A stretch of 64,000 nucleotides of DNA, from assembly GCF_000024405.1 (NCBI RefSeq), contig NC_013517.1, positions 1 through 64,000 on the forward strand, read 5' to 3'. The translations under genes and the position numbers were made by a program. Shown piece after piece: positions 19,201 to 27,030 of this stretch. Numbering within the stretch: position 1 is the first letter of the stretch; the number at the start of each line of letters is the position of its first letter. The DNA comes from Sebaldella termitidis ATCC 33386. GTDB taxonomy: Bacteria; Fusobacteriota; Fusobacteriia; Fusobacteriales; Leptotrichiaceae. The notes under the pieces are model-generated. The model made no database searches and was not told where the DNA came from. It saw only the letters and a list, made by a program, of their open reading frames with translations.

Positions 19201-20109
19201 GATATCGCAAGAAGCTTTGAAAATTCAATGACTTTAATGCAGAATTCCGATAATAACACAAAAGAAAATGTAAAGATAAATATAATTGCGGGGAAAGGAA
19301 GAACTAAAGAAGATACAGACGGGATTGTAAACTATGATTATACAACAACCGGAGTACTTGCCCTGCGTGAAGTAGAGAGAACTTACAAGCATACATTCGG
19401 ATATTCCCTTGGATATCTGCACACAGGATTTGAATTTAAAGATGGAAACAGCAGTGAGGAATGGGTAGATACTGTGCAGATGGGAGTTCACAATAAGTAT
19501 AAAGCAAACGGATGGAATCTGAGAAATGATCTTACAGGAAGAGTAAGTTTTCATAATATAGACAGAAATATAGACTGGCCTTCTCCTACAGGCAGATCAG
19601 AAATGAACGGAAGCTATGAGACATATAGTATAACAAGTGACAATATTTTCGGAAAAGAGCTTTCGGTAGGAAAAAATACAAGTATAGTACCATATGGAGC
19701 ATTGCGTGCAATGTATGTAACAAGACCTGATTTTAGCGAGAGCGGGGAAGAATCACTAAAAGTAGAAGGTAACGATGCATGGAGTGTAAAACCAAGAGCC
19801 GGAGTAGAATTGAAGACAGCAGTACCTTTATCTGATTCGGGATGGCAGCTGAAAGGAGCTCTTGACATAGCATATGAATATGAGCTTGCGGATCTGAATG
19901 AAAGAGAATATGCAAAATTATCAGCGGTAGAAAATAATTATCATAAATTATCAAAACCGGAAGATGAAAAGGGAACATTAAGAACAAGAGCATCAGTGGG
20001 AGTAGAAGTAAAAGACAGATATGGAATATTCCTGACTGGAGAATACGGAGTAGGAAATAACAGCGAGGATGATTATAGAGCAGGGTTAACATTAAAAGCA
20101 GTATTTTAA
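13279..20109 (+). CDS. Giant type V autotransporter adhesin-like protein
   Basis: A 2276-residue surface protein. Residues 1-22 form a basic then hydrophobic signal sequence. Residues ~25-165 are a non-repetitive region with WQWFATGFYTERGRGD, resembling the N-terminal domain typical of Fusobacteria autotransporters. A Pro/Thr-rich stretch follows (about 167-213, TPTVGNVNLPAFTPTAP). The passenger (~215-1900) consists of irregular beta-helix repeats of about 20-30 residues with recurrent SVGIYG, GIGIYG and NNGTI cores. A helical linker precedes a ~280-residue C-terminal beta-barrel (about 1996-2276), which ends in aromatic F as outer-membrane barrels do. Only two cysteines are obvious, near the middle of the first third. 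AGGAG precedes the ATG. It has its own promoter and terminator; the ligand is unknown. Confidence 0.92.
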   Translation: MRKNKKLLVGFLAVNSILNASTGSNDNVIKNDKLFNKMVKNIESGKSNDENYKLIEKILNKRNAELKDLYLQNDYVVKPEYLEWQWFATGFYTERGRGDNTSDNAQYRSTTEGYYNEDGEYIVTEGKPYMPVQGVKTINLGMSIPVKGLNLGAISISPGEVKLPNIEEVTVNITVPSTPTVGNVNLPAFTPTAPAVNTPSIFTPPALDKVSTGFAQGDPVGFRPQINVILGNSSAAPISGTTTVTSLGTSQFSITGSGFTWNGYNDSTTTSGTVTTGTYSMNTNSYPYTFLNVLAGSSTLSGNWIYRNQTTGASPNTARFVSVNHAYGARHLNTEFHLAGDTSIYGRNDGHMTVGIEYQAYDALSAKAIIDSGTTLTLESGKNLFGMTLMIESPYYRDDFTKIPIDTTCASGICRPMENLPIYSTAENRGKIVINSQESIGIDFAKYTVPSSDGSNPMAIYVKPGNIEINGSSNYGIRVPNIFDYGNLGGAYSRTSQLGTVVYSSNGKEQNYFKETIIDGSGGMVTVGGSQNVGISLSKKITGSTQVAGVQGLTASDSADLIGNIRNLNITVNGTEGIGILRNANYVEKDDSTGLPFGDIVLKNINVESLSFGTEAEKSVLIRSDRSKLILEKDLILTSTLSAGKSDNIVMLANNSATANALDPLYTAKAENRAEINIGAGLYKTTGLLSANGGEATNSTAGEIIVNSEESQGMAVLVNSKGFNSGIITVLGTKSVGIANMGEFTMTAGEIDASGDQSVGVYGADNNNKTNINGGTVKVSNNGIGFFAGDNATINISGASLEANDKGLLFYTYKNSSALTSSGHINITGTVNATINAGGTAFYLKDDLSQITNFINSVFTGSGKLNLNMASSDSRLFILDSPANDIYLSSSSSSAIESLIPSSKVSITGTGYKPYAVFKGTLVVDQNVNLDDTNDAYNRLDFMSSKTIINPGIIMSGTGNNVSAVGQRNYTGTSGRNEVIVINNGTIKQTGQNVIGIVTDYGNITNAGLISSTGDNSIGIYGANGTISKNTGKIEIGNTGIGIYGGNLLTASAPGYGDQKIEIENDSEIKSAGATGGIGIYADNTALALGDSTVKLGTNSDINMVSAENGVGVYGKTTTVSGGGTISVGKNGIGMHLLDSTAGLSNITMNLSGDNAVGYNIAGTSTFTGSGVFNTNGNNTVLFNMQKTAPSTAYIDFSGFSVSGTGNYVGGNIENAGFYYSNSGTVNEKSTIAAGKNSVILFDAGTNINASGSSNVIGIADGTYNGGMPFSFAGTTADKELTNRGIISAGDKSAVLYAKNNAAMLNAGTVTVGKESVGLYGVSVNDVENKGTINVGENSKGIYLKDGVLTGVLNSGKILSSSDTAVGIISDYNGGSTTLIKTTDEIKLTGENSVGIYTTGTGIQNVENIGLIEIGASSDRNNPGMAIYNTGIGNTVLNTGTITAGNNSLGIYSKGGAVTESGNLNVGNSGTGIYSDGGSVIINNLGSMNIGANAAVGVYGANNANIQNNFANIGIGNGSYGFIAESGSNVTNTAAQILGENSVLVYGNGAGNIINTASGNISAAGSGNIVFYTTGGGTVINDGNITADIGKSNIGIYNNGGSITNTGTVSVGDTELAYDSSGNVDVLNSRYAVGIYGEASKVENHGNLNIGNNAVGLYVKDNTITALNYGNIYAGTSASPKNGAIGIFSEGGAGVENHGNITLYGNDVIGIAGKGSAKVTNHGIITVEGQGATGIYGTLNTVVDNQGTINVSGTDSVGIIAPKGKILNNGTINFINGAKMTAMDNEYEIPELINAGIIKVNGNFENEGMKISLKPDLNTLQESSVAGIDFVMNSGSISADTLTITDTVKILPDFSQGTNAKVYKLENAFISSNIISVTGKLPVVSNSLTWEATPSVNSDGNIDIYMSKIDYHDFTDGLWYDDFGKALDENYYGSAGDAGKIYDKLDLIENEKDFRHVMESLAGNIYANINQREEDIARSFENSMTLMQNSDNNTKENVKINIIAGKGRTKEDTDGIVNYDYTTTGVLALREVERTYKHTFGYSLGYLHTGFEFKDGNSSEEWVDTVQMGVHNKYKANGWNLRNDLTGRVSFHNIDRNIDWPSPTGRSEMNGSYETYSITSDNIFGKELSVGKNTSIVPYGALRAMYVTRPDFSESGEESLKVEGNDAWSVKPRAGVELKTAVPLSDSGWQLKGALDIAYEYELADLNEREYAKLSAVENNYHKLSKPEDEKGTLRTRASVGVEVKDRYGIFLTGEYGVGNNSEDDYRAGLTLKAVF

Positions 20110-20114
20110 AATAA

Positions 20115-20168
20115 AAAACTACACTTTATGAATAATAGTTTTTAGTTATTCAAGGTGTAGTTTTTATT
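20115..20168 (+). terminator. Terminator of autotransporter gene
   Basis: AAAACTACAC (20115-20124) pairs with GTGTAGTTTT (20155-20164), with an inner TGAATAA/TTATTCA pair (20129-20135/20146-20152). A T-run follows. Confidence 0.85.
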
Positions 20169-20222
20169 ATATTAATTAAGAGCTGCTGTAACTGTGTAAA
20201 TAAATCAGCAGGCAGAAAAAAA

Positions 20223-20249
20223 TTGACTGAAAGAAAAATAAAATATAAT
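20223..20249 (+). promoter_or_regulatory. Promoter candidate of Spy-like gene
   Basis: TTGACT (20223-20228) and TATAAT (20244-20249) with a slightly short 15-base spacer, about 80 bases before the ATG. Confidence 0.5.
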
Positions 20250-20327
20250 TCAAAGTATGAGAAAAGGGGAAACTAAGTATGAAGAACTAAAATTTATTAT
20301 ATATAAAATATCAGGAGGAATACCAGA

Positions 20328-20906
20328 ATGAAAAAAGGATTAATTATATTAACATTGATATCATTGTTATCAGCAGGAGCTCTTGCACAGGGAGAAGAGT
20401 CATATTTTTACGGCGGGCGTCAAGAAAATGTCATGAAAAAGAATCTTGAAAAAAATCTAAATTTAACACAGGATCAAAAAGACAAGCTAAAAGTACTTAG
20501 AGAGGAAACAAAGGATAAGATAAAGGCTTTGAGCAGCGAGGATCAGACAAGAGAAGAATTTATCCAAAGTCTTCAGTCAATTAAAGATGATCAAAAATCA
20601 GAATTAAACGAAATTTTGACTCCGGCACAGCAAAAAATGGTAGAGTCAAAAGAAGCAGCAGTGCAGAAAAGAAGAGAAGATTTTGAGAAAAAGCTAAATC
20701 TTACAGATGAACAAAAATCAAAAATCAGCTCAATAAGAGAAGAATACTATCAAAAAATGAGAGCCCTGGATACAGAAGAATTAACAGAAGCACAGCATAA
20801 AAAAGAAATGGCAAAATTAGTAAAGGAAGAAATTCAGGCAAGAGATCAAGTGTTAACTGCACAGCAAAAAACTTTTTTAAAAAGTGAAAGAAATAAAATG
20901 AAATAA
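20328..20906 (+). CDS. Spy/CpxP-like LTXXQ periplasmic protein
   Basis: A 192-residue exported, almost wholly helical, highly charged protein. A signal peptide ends near ALAQ (residue 21). LTxxQ-type motifs occur at 46-50 (LTQDQ), 97-101 (LTPAQ), 125-129 (LTDEQ) and near 177 (LTAQQ), the hallmark of the Spy/CpxP family, in which two such motifs per ~100 residues are usual. The doubling suggests two fused Spy-like units. Spy is an ATP-independent periplasmic chaperone. Being next to a giant autotransporter suggests, as inference, help in keeping the exported passenger or barrel from aggregating. CAGGAGG precedes the start. Confidence 0.75.
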   Translation: MKKGLIILTLISLLSAGALAQGEESYFYGGRQENVMKKNLEKNLNLTQDQKDKLKVLREETKDKIKALSSEDQTREEFIQSLQSIKDDQKSELNEILTPAQQKMVESKEAAVQKRREDFEKKLNLTDEQKSKISSIREEYYQKMRALDTEELTEAQHKKEMAKLVKEEIQARDQVLTAQQKTFLKSERNKMK

Positions 20907-20922
20907 TACGGATATTAAATTA

Positions 20923-20951
20923 TTGATTTTTTATTTATAATAAGGTAAAAT
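20923..20951 (+). promoter_or_regulatory. Promoter of small exported protein gene
   Basis: TTGATT (20923-20928), 17 bases, TAAAAT (20946-20951), about 30 bases before the ATG at 20984. Confidence 0.6.
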
Positions 20952-20983
20952 GTAAAAATCAATATAAAGGAGATTATATCTGT

Positions 20984-21382
20984 ATGAGAAAAACAATTAT
21001 ATTACTTTTAGCATTAATGAGTTTCTTTAGTTTTTCAAAAAATTATGAAAAAGCCGAAGATAAAAAAGAGGGAGTATCGTCGATTTATCTGATATTAAAA
21101 GAAGGAAAAGGTAATTCTTATGATTTCTTTTTTGAATATGTGATAGATACCGGATCTTTACTGCCAAAATTACGTCAGGCTGCGGGAACGGCATATAAAA
21201 ACGGGAATAAATATGTATGTAAGGACTTACGCGGAGAGCAGATAACTTTTGATATTCGCAAGGATCAGGTTGTTATATCAGGGTCTGATTATCTGGAAGG
21301 TGTTTATAATTATTTGTCTGAATCTGCAAAAGAAGATTATGAAACTGTAGAGTGGGCATTGGAAGAGGAAAAAGGCTATTAA
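20984..21382 (+). CDS. Small exported protein of unknown function
   Basis: A 132-residue protein with a clear signal peptide (about residues 1-18, ending SFSK). The mature part is mixed alpha/beta with no recognised domain and no lipobox cysteine; a single cysteine occurs in KYVCKDLRG. AAAGGAG lies 11 bases before the ATG. It has its own promoter and a terminator shared with the convergent phosphoesterase. Probably periplasmic; function cannot be assigned. Confidence 0.7.
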   Translation: MRKTIILLLALMSFFSFSKNYEKAEDKKEGVSSIYLILKEGKGNSYDFFFEYVIDTGSLLPKLRQAAGTAYKNGNKYVCKDLRGEQITFDIRKDQVVISGSDYLEGVYNYLSESAKEDYETVEWALEEEKGY

Positions 21383-21395
21383 AAATTTAATATAG

Positions 21396-21442
21396 AAAAA
21401 ACAGCAAAAATAAGGGACTGAATTTATTTACTGCTGTTTTTT
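21396..21442. terminator. Bidirectional terminator overlapping a stop codon
   Basis: AAAAAACAGCA (21396-21406) pairs with TGCTGTTTTTT (21432-21442), giving a U-tract on either strand. Its right arm lies inside the last codons of the minus-strand phosphoesterase, whose stop codon is 21428-21430. Confidence 0.75.
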
Positions 21443-21961
21443 TATTATAGTTTCTATACTTACCGGAAAAAAGTTATTAACATCGACACCGACATTAAAA
21501 GCTTTATTTTCAAGAACAGAAAGACGTTTATTCTGTCCGGGATCTTTGCCGGAATTATGAACATGGCCGTAAAGATGTACAGAATCCTTGAAGAATCCGT
21601 CCCATTCAAGAATCGGATAATGAAAAAGAACAAATTTCATCTTTTTATAATTCAGTACAAAATAGTCCTTTACCCATTCAAAAGCACTCATATCAAAGTT
21701 TTCATCATTTAAAAATTTATCGTGATTGCCTCTTATCAAATACTTTTTTCCCTTCAGGGTATTTAGTATGGCATTAGCCTGACTGCCTGTCCCTTTGAAA
21801 AGAAAATCCCCGAGAATATAAATCTCATCCAGCTCTGTAATATAGGAATTCCAGTTTCTGATAAGGACTTTATTCATTTCATCAACATTTTTAAAAGGTC
21901 TGTCACACAGATTAATAATATTTGAATGAAAAAAATGGGTATCTGCTGTAAAATAGATCAT
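21428..21961 (-). CDS. Calcineurin-like metallophosphoesterase
   Basis: A 177-residue metallophosphoesterase. The metal-binding motifs read TADTHFFHSNI (D and H near the N-terminus), LGDFLFKG, RGNHD and, near the C-terminus, LFHYP and GHVHNSG. This set matches a compact family often annotated only as metallophosphatase; substrates are unknown. GGAGGAAAAAT precedes the ATG. It is a single-gene unit convergent with the small exported protein gene. The enzyme is cytoplasmic, with no signal peptide. Confidence 0.85.
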   Translation of the reverse strand: MIYFTADTHFFHSNIINLCDRPFKNVDEMNKVLIRNWNSYITELDEIYILGDFLFKGTGSQANAILNTLKGKKYLIRGNHDKFLNDENFDMSAFEWVKDYFVLNYKKMKFVLFHYPILEWDGFFKDSVHLYGHVHNSGKDPGQNKRLSVLENKAFNVGVDVNNFFPVSIETIIKKQQ

Positions 21962-22048
21962 ATTTTTCCTCCTTTCAGTCTAAATTTAAAGATGTCACAC
22001 ATTATATCATAAGTTTTATTTTTTTCAAAAATTTAATTACAAAAGATA

Positions 22049-22088
22049 AAAAGAGATAATAACTATATGAGTTAATTATCTCTTTTAT
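22049..22088 (-). terminator. Terminator of the abgT-amidohydrolase operon
   Basis: Near-perfect hairpin AAGAGATAAT-AACT / AGTT-ATTATCTCTT with a 5-base loop. On the minus strand it is followed by a T-rich run. Confidence 0.75.
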
Positions 22089-22106
22089 ATATTTTATAAA
22101 ATAAAA

Positions 22107-23291
22107 TTATTTTGAATTTTCAAGAAAATCCAGCGCTGCCTGTGTAAGAATTTCCGAGGAAGTAACAGTATTTTTACTGTGGAATGCAAATTTCGGGTGA
22201 TGATGTACAGGCGGATTTTCCATATCTTCAGCTACGCCGAGAAAGATAAACGCAGAAGGCACTTCCTGTGTAAAATAGGCAAAGTCTTCTCCACCCATTA
22301 CAGGCTTTGCCATAATGTCCACATTTTCATTTCCAAGAATCTTTCCGGCAGCAGATATAAGAGTCTCTGTAGATTTCGCATCATTAACCAGACACGGGAA
22401 GCCGAAATGATAGTCAAATTCATATGCTCCGTTATAGATATCAGTTATTCCTTTTATTGTTTGTTCCATAAGTTCCGGCATTTTTCTTCTTACCTCTTCA
22501 TTAAGGGTTCTTACAGTACCTGTTATTTCTACTTCATTCGGAATAACATTCTGTGCACTTCCTCCGTGAATAGAACAGCAAGAGATAACTGCAGGCTCAA
22601 GAGGGTCTACTTTTCTGCTGACTATAGTCTGCAGGGACAAAATGACCTCAGCAGCCATAACAACAGGGTCAATGAGCATATTTGGCATAGAAGCATGTCC
22701 GCCTTTACCTATAAGCTTGATTCTTATATTATCGGGTGCAGCCATCATGGGACCTTTCATTGTTAGTGCTTTTCCTTCGGGATAAGGTCCCCATACGTGA
22801 AGTCCGAATGCAGCATCTACTTTTGGATTTTCAAGTATTCCCGCATCAATCATGGGCTTTGCCCCGCCTTGATTTTCTTCGGCAGGCTGAAAAGCAAATT
22901 TGATATTCCCTGTTATTTCATCCTTTAATTCATTAAGAATAAGTGCAGCCCCGAGAAGTCCGGCAGCATGGCTGTCATGACCGCAGGCATGCATAACACC
23001 TTTTACTTTAGATTTATACGGGACATCAGATTCTTCCTCAATAGGAAGAGCGTCCATATCTCCTCTCAGAAGAACAGTTTTCCCTTCCTTTTTTCCTCTG
23101 ACTATAGCTAAAATCCCGGTAACAGCAATGTCCTTCTGATATTCAATACCATGCTCCTCAAGGATTTCTATAATTTTTTTTGTTGTTTCGAATTCCTGAA
23201 ATTCTATACCAGGATTGGCATGAAAATATTCCCTTGCTCCCATAATTACAGAAGAATATTTTTCTGCCAGTTTTTTTATACGATCTGTCAT
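22107..23291 (-). CDS. M20-family amidohydrolase (N-acyl amino acid / aminobenzoyl-glutamate type)
   Basis: A 394-residue zinc-dependent amidohydrolase of the M20D (hippurate hydrolase/AbgB-like) group. It shows the first metal loop RGDMDALP, HACGHD at 101-106 with the ligand cysteine typical of this subgroup, catalytic glutamates at 138-139 in AEENQGG, H165 in LHVWG, the lid-domain GGHAS, and GGEDFAYF near the C-terminus. It lies 91 bases downstream of an AbgT transporter gene, so the likely job is cleaving an imported acyl-amino acid such as an aminobenzoyl-glutamate or an N-acyl amino acid. AGAAAGGTG precedes the ATG. Confidence 0.93.
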   Translation of the reverse strand: MTDRIKKLAEKYSSVIMGAREYFHANPGIEFQEFETTKKIIEILEEHGIEYQKDIAVTGILAIVRGKKEGKTVLLRGDMDALPIEEESDVPYKSKVKGVMHACGHDSHAAGLLGAALILNELKDEITGNIKFAFQPAEENQGGAKPMIDAGILENPKVDAAFGLHVWGPYPEGKALTMKGPMMAAPDNIRIKLIGKGGHASMPNMLIDPVVMAAEVILSLQTIVSRKVDPLEPAVISCCSIHGGSAQNVIPNEVEITGTVRTLNEEVRRKMPELMEQTIKGITDIYNGAYEFDYHFGFPCLVNDAKSTETLISAAGKILGNENVDIMAKPVMGGEDFAYFTQEVPSAFIFLGVAEDMENPPVHHHPKFAFHSKNTVTSSEILTQAALDFLENSK

Positions 23292-23382
23292 AATTTTTCA
23301 CCTTTCTCTAAAAATAAAAGTTTTGATATTTCGGCTGGACTGTTCTAATATTGCCGATTTATTGAATAAATAAGCTAAAATA

Positions 23383-24918
23383 TTAAAAACTGTAATGTAT
23401 TCCTGCATCAGGTCCAAGCGGTATATTAAATATTATAAATAAAATCAGCAATAATGTCCAGACAATACCAAAAAATAAAGAATATGGAATCATGTTGGAT
23501 ATTAATGTTCCCAGTCCTGCCTTCTTGTCATATTTCCTTGCAACGGCAAGTAATATAGGAAAATAAGGAAATAAAGGACTTAACGGGTTAGTAACCGAAT
23601 CACCTATTCTGTAGGCCATTTGTATTAATGCCGGATTATATCCCAAAAGCATGAACATAGGTACAAAAATAGGTGCCATTATTGCCCATTTAGCTGAAGC
23701 ACTTCCTATAAATAAATTAATTACAGAAGATAATATAATAAATAAAATCATAAGCGGAATACCTGAAATACCAAGATTTTTTAATCCTTCAGCACCTTTT
23801 ATGGAAAAAATAGATGCAAGATTGCTTTCATTGAAAAAAGCTAAAAACTGGGCTGAAGCAAAAGCCAGTACAATATAAAGCCCCATATCCGACATAGATT
23901 GCCCCATAAGGTGGACCAGATCCTTATCTGTTCTGATTTTTTTGACTATAATACCATAGACAACCCCTGGTATAAAAAATGCAAGTGTAACCAATAAAAC
24001 AATACTTTTCATTAAAATCGAACTGGAAGAAGTAAGGCTTCCCGTTTCCGGATCTCTGAAAAATGCATTATCACCTATACATAACAGAATAACAATCACG
24101 GAAAAGATTCCAAGACTTATAAGGGAATACTTCAACGCCTTTTTTCTTGTATCTTCATCAAGAGCATCTTTTATCTTTTCATCATGATAATCATATTCTA
24201 CACCCTCAAATCTCGGGGCAATAATTTTTTCAGTAACAAAAACTCCTGTAATAACAAGAACAAAGGTAGAAACGAATAAAAAATAAAAATTCATTGCAAC
24301 AGTTCCTGTGTAGTTTTTATCAAGAATTTGTGCTGCAGGTATTGTAAAAGTAGCTGCAAGTACATCAGAAATACTGATAAATATATTTGCTGCAAAGCCT
24401 GCCGCTACACCGGCATAAGCTGCAAGCATACCTACAAGGGGATGTCTTTTCAGACTGATAAAAATAATTGCTGCAAGAGGAGGTAAAATAATAAAGCCGG
24501 CATCTCCTGCTGCATTAGCCAGAATACCTATAAAAAGTATACACGCTGTAACTAATGGTTTTGGTATTTTTACTGTGGTTACTTTTAGTAATTCTTCCAT
24601 GAAACCTGTTTTTTCAGCAACTCCCGCACCAAACATAGTTACCAGAACCACGCCGAGCGGAGGAAAGCCCTGAAAATTCGAAATTATACTGGTAAAAATT
24701 TTTTGAAAACCAGTTTTGGTAAGTAAATCCACTGCCAGAAGAGTTTCTCCTGATTTTGGATGTATTGCAGAAATGCCTGTAGTTGCTACAAATTTTGATA
24801 TAATTATCACTAAAATACAAAGGATAAATGATAATGTAACAGGGTCGGGCATTTTGTTTCCAACATTCTCAAAAAAATTTAAAAATCTTTCGAAAAAGTT
24901 TAATTTTTTTGTCTTCAT
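23383..24918 (-). CDS. abgT: AbgT-family transporter
   Basis: A 511-residue inner-membrane transporter with roughly twelve or more hydrophobic segments. The N-terminus FFERFLNFFENVGNKMPDPVTLSF is characteristic of the AbgT family (p-aminobenzoyl-glutamate uptake; some members export sulfonamides). Family motifs GDAGFIILPPLAA and GDSVTNPLSPLFPYFP are present. The gene is followed by an M20 amidohydrolase, matching the abgT-abgAB idea of uptake then hydrolysis, although only one hydrolase subunit gene is present. GGAG precedes the ATG. Confidence 0.92.
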   Translation of the reverse strand: MKTKKLNFFERFLNFFENVGNKMPDPVTLSFILCILVIIISKFVATTGISAIHPKSGETLLAVDLLTKTGFQKIFTSIISNFQGFPPLGVVLVTMFGAGVAEKTGFMEELLKVTTVKIPKPLVTACILFIGILANAAGDAGFIILPPLAAIIFISLKRHPLVGMLAAYAGVAAGFAANIFISISDVLAATFTIPAAQILDKNYTGTVAMNFYFLFVSTFVLVITGVFVTEKIIAPRFEGVEYDYHDEKIKDALDEDTRKKALKYSLISLGIFSVIVILLCIGDNAFFRDPETGSLTSSSSILMKSIVLLVTLAFFIPGVVYGIIVKKIRTDKDLVHLMGQSMSDMGLYIVLAFASAQFLAFFNESNLASIFSIKGAEGLKNLGISGIPLMILFIILSSVINLFIGSASAKWAIMAPIFVPMFMLLGYNPALIQMAYRIGDSVTNPLSPLFPYFPILLAVARKYDKKAGLGTLISNMIPYSLFFGIVWTLLLILFIIFNIPLGPDAGIHYSF

Positions 24919-25040
24919 AATTTCTCCATTCTATAAAATATCATAATAAACTATATCATTTTTTAATTGATTTTATAAATATAAATTTTTTATATAATTA
25001 TATATGGGTCTAAATATATAATTTTTATTTATAATTAAAT

Positions 25041-25081
25041 TAAAAAAATACAGCTGATAAATTGTAATATTCAGCCGTATT
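25041..25081 (-). terminator. Terminator of lysS
   Basis: AATAC-A-GCTGA (about 25047-25057) pairs with TCAGC-C-GTATT (25071-25081) with one mismatch. On the minus strand it is followed by a run of seven T bases. Confidence 0.75.
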
Positions 25082-25101
25082 CTATATAGATATTTAAAAA
25101 T

Positions 25102-26586
25102 TTATAATTCAAAATCTTCCTTTTTCAGTGCCGGAAATAAAAGTACATCTCTTATAGAAAAAGAATCAGTAAGCAGCATAGTAAGTCTGTCGATTCCTAT
25201 TCCAAGACCACCTGCAGGCGGCATACCGTATTCCAGAGCTCTTATATAATCCAGATCTGTTTCATGAGCCTCGTCATCCCCGGCTTCTTTCATTTTTTCC
25301 TGAGCATCAAATCTTTCTTTTTGTTCTACAGGGTCATTTAATTCGGAAAATGCATTGGCATGCTCTCTTCCATATATAAACATTTCAAATCTGTCTACGA
25401 AATCAACAGAATCTTTTTTATTTTTTGAAAGAGGAGAAATCTCTTTAGGATATTCTGTAATAAAAGTAGGATTCATAAGCGTAGCTTCTACTTTTTCTTC
25501 AAACAGAAGATTTAAAAGACCGTATTTAGTATAGGCTTTGTCTTTTTCCAAAGGAATATTCATTGATTTTACCAGATTCAGAGCTTCTTCATCGCTGTTT
25601 ATGCTGTCAAGATCAAATCCTGTGGCATCTTTTACGGCATCTTTCATTTTTATACGCTTCCAAGGTCTTGTAAAGTCTATTTCAGTGTCCTGATAAGTAA
25701 GCTTTGTAGTCCCGAATAATTCCTCCACAAGTGAAGAAACCAGCTCTTCAGTAAGATTCATTATATCCTCAAAATCAGCGTAAGCCTGATATAATTCCAG
25801 CATTGTAAATTCTGGATTATGCTTGATAGAAGTACCTTCGTTTCTAAAGCTTCTGTTTATTTCAAAAACTTTTTCAAATCCACCGACCAGCAGTCTTTTT
25901 AAATATAGTTCAGGAGCTATTCTCAAAAAGAAATCCATATCCAGTGCATTATGATGCGTAATAAAAGGCTTTGCATTGGCACCGCCGGCAATAGGGTGAA
26001 GCATAGGAGTTTCTACTTCCAGAAATCCTTTATTTTCAAGAAAATTTCTTATGAATCTAAGTATCTTGAATCTTGTAATAAAAGTTTCTTTTACGTCATT
26101 ATTCATAACAAGATCAACATATCTCTGTCTGTATCTTGTTTCTACATCAGTCAGACCATGGAATTTTTCCGGAAGCGGTCTTATATTTTTAGATAAAACT
26201 TCAAATGAACTTGCTCTTAATGTAAGCTCTCCTGTCTGTGTTCTAAAAAGGGTACCTTCAATCCCGATAAAATCACCGACACCGAGTTTTTTATAAATCT
26301 CGTAGTTTTCCTCACCGACAGTATCTTTTTTTACGTAGTACTGGATTTTTCCCGAAAGATCCTGAATGTGTCCGAAACCGTTTTTCCCCATTCTTCTGAA
26401 AGCAACAATTCTTCCGGCAGTTTTAAAAGTCTTATCAGAAGTCTCATCAAACTTTAAAATATCTTCTATGTCGTCTTTTTTGTCAAACTTTCTCCCGTAA
26501 GGTTCAATACCAAGGGCTTTCAGCTCTTCTACTTTTTTCAGTTTTTCTCCGATAATTGATTTTTCATTGATTTGTTGTTCACTCAT
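25102..26586 (-). CDS. lysS: Lysyl-tRNA synthetase, class II
   Basis: Charges tRNA-Lys with lysine. The protein has 494 residues, the usual bacterial length. An N-terminal OB-fold anticodon-binding domain includes GRIVAFRRMGKNGFGHIQD. The class II core has motif 2 (FEINRSFRNEG) and the adjacent HNPEFTMLELY, and motif 3 GIGIDRLTML near the C-terminus. It is the last gene of a minus-strand cluster starting at tmk, with a 70-base gap before it and a clear terminator after. GAGAGGATATAATT lies before the ATG. Confidence 0.98.
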   Translation of the reverse strand: MSEQQINEKSIIGEKLKKVEELKALGIEPYGRKFDKKDDIEDILKFDETSDKTFKTAGRIVAFRRMGKNGFGHIQDLSGKIQYYVKKDTVGEENYEIYKKLGVGDFIGIEGTLFRTQTGELTLRASSFEVLSKNIRPLPEKFHGLTDVETRYRQRYVDLVMNNDVKETFITRFKILRFIRNFLENKGFLEVETPMLHPIAGGANAKPFITHHNALDMDFFLRIAPELYLKRLLVGGFEKVFEINRSFRNEGTSIKHNPEFTMLELYQAYADFEDIMNLTEELVSSLVEELFGTTKLTYQDTEIDFTRPWKRIKMKDAVKDATGFDLDSINSDEEALNLVKSMNIPLEKDKAYTKYGLLNLLFEEKVEATLMNPTFITEYPKEISPLSKNKKDSVDFVDRFEMFIYGREHANAFSELNDPVEQKERFDAQEKMKEAGDDEAHETDLDYIRALEYGMPPAGGLGIGIDRLTMLLTDSFSIRDVLLFPALKKEDFEL

Positions 26587-26656
26587 AATAATTATATCCT
26601 CTCTTTCAGTACTTTAGCTGATACGGATATTCATATTATTTAACAAATCTCCGTGA

Positions 26657-27025
26657 TCAGGGTTCCAGTTCTATTATTTTCAGTTTTATGGTATTTATGA
26701 CTTCATTTTCGTCTATAACATCGTATATAAGATAAATATTTTTTTCTGAAATATCTAAAAAATTTGTATTTAAAAAAAGATTCTTTTTAAATTCCTTAGT
26801 TAAGTATAAAAAATTTGTCATTTCTTTTGGCTTAAAAATCTGTTTTGTATTTATCTGGCCTTTTCTGTATATTTCTATATGATTTTCATAAAGAAATATT
26901 TTTGATTCTCCGTGATCATCGGAATAAGAGTATATTATTCCGTTATCTAAAAGGGTTTTCTGGGAGATAAAAGATTTTTCATATTTATTACCAAATTGGT
27001 CTTCACTTTTTATAAGCAGATACAT
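26657..27025 (-). CDS. DUF1934-like small beta-barrel protein
   Basis: A 122-residue, strand-rich cytoplasmic protein. The order of strands (IYSYSDDHGESKIFLYENHIEIYRKGQI, then a T-N-FL segment and a final KIIELEP strand) recalls the DUF1934/YwiB lipocalin-like family, which is often near tRNA synthetase genes. No active-site motif is seen. The start is five bases after the upstream stop with no good ribosome site, so translational coupling is likely. The family call is tentative. Confidence 0.55.
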   Translation of the reverse strand: MYLLIKSEDQFGNKYEKSFISQKTLLDNGIIYSYSDDHGESKIFLYENHIEIYRKGQINTKQIFKPKEMTNFLYLTKEFKKNLFLNTNFLDISEKNIYLIYDVIDENEVINTIKLKIIELEP

Positions 27026-27030
27026 AATTT

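Noticed and set aside
22179-22766. 195-codon plus-strand ORF opposite the M20 gene
   Set aside because: Antisense shadow; the minus-strand gene has all catalytic motifs.
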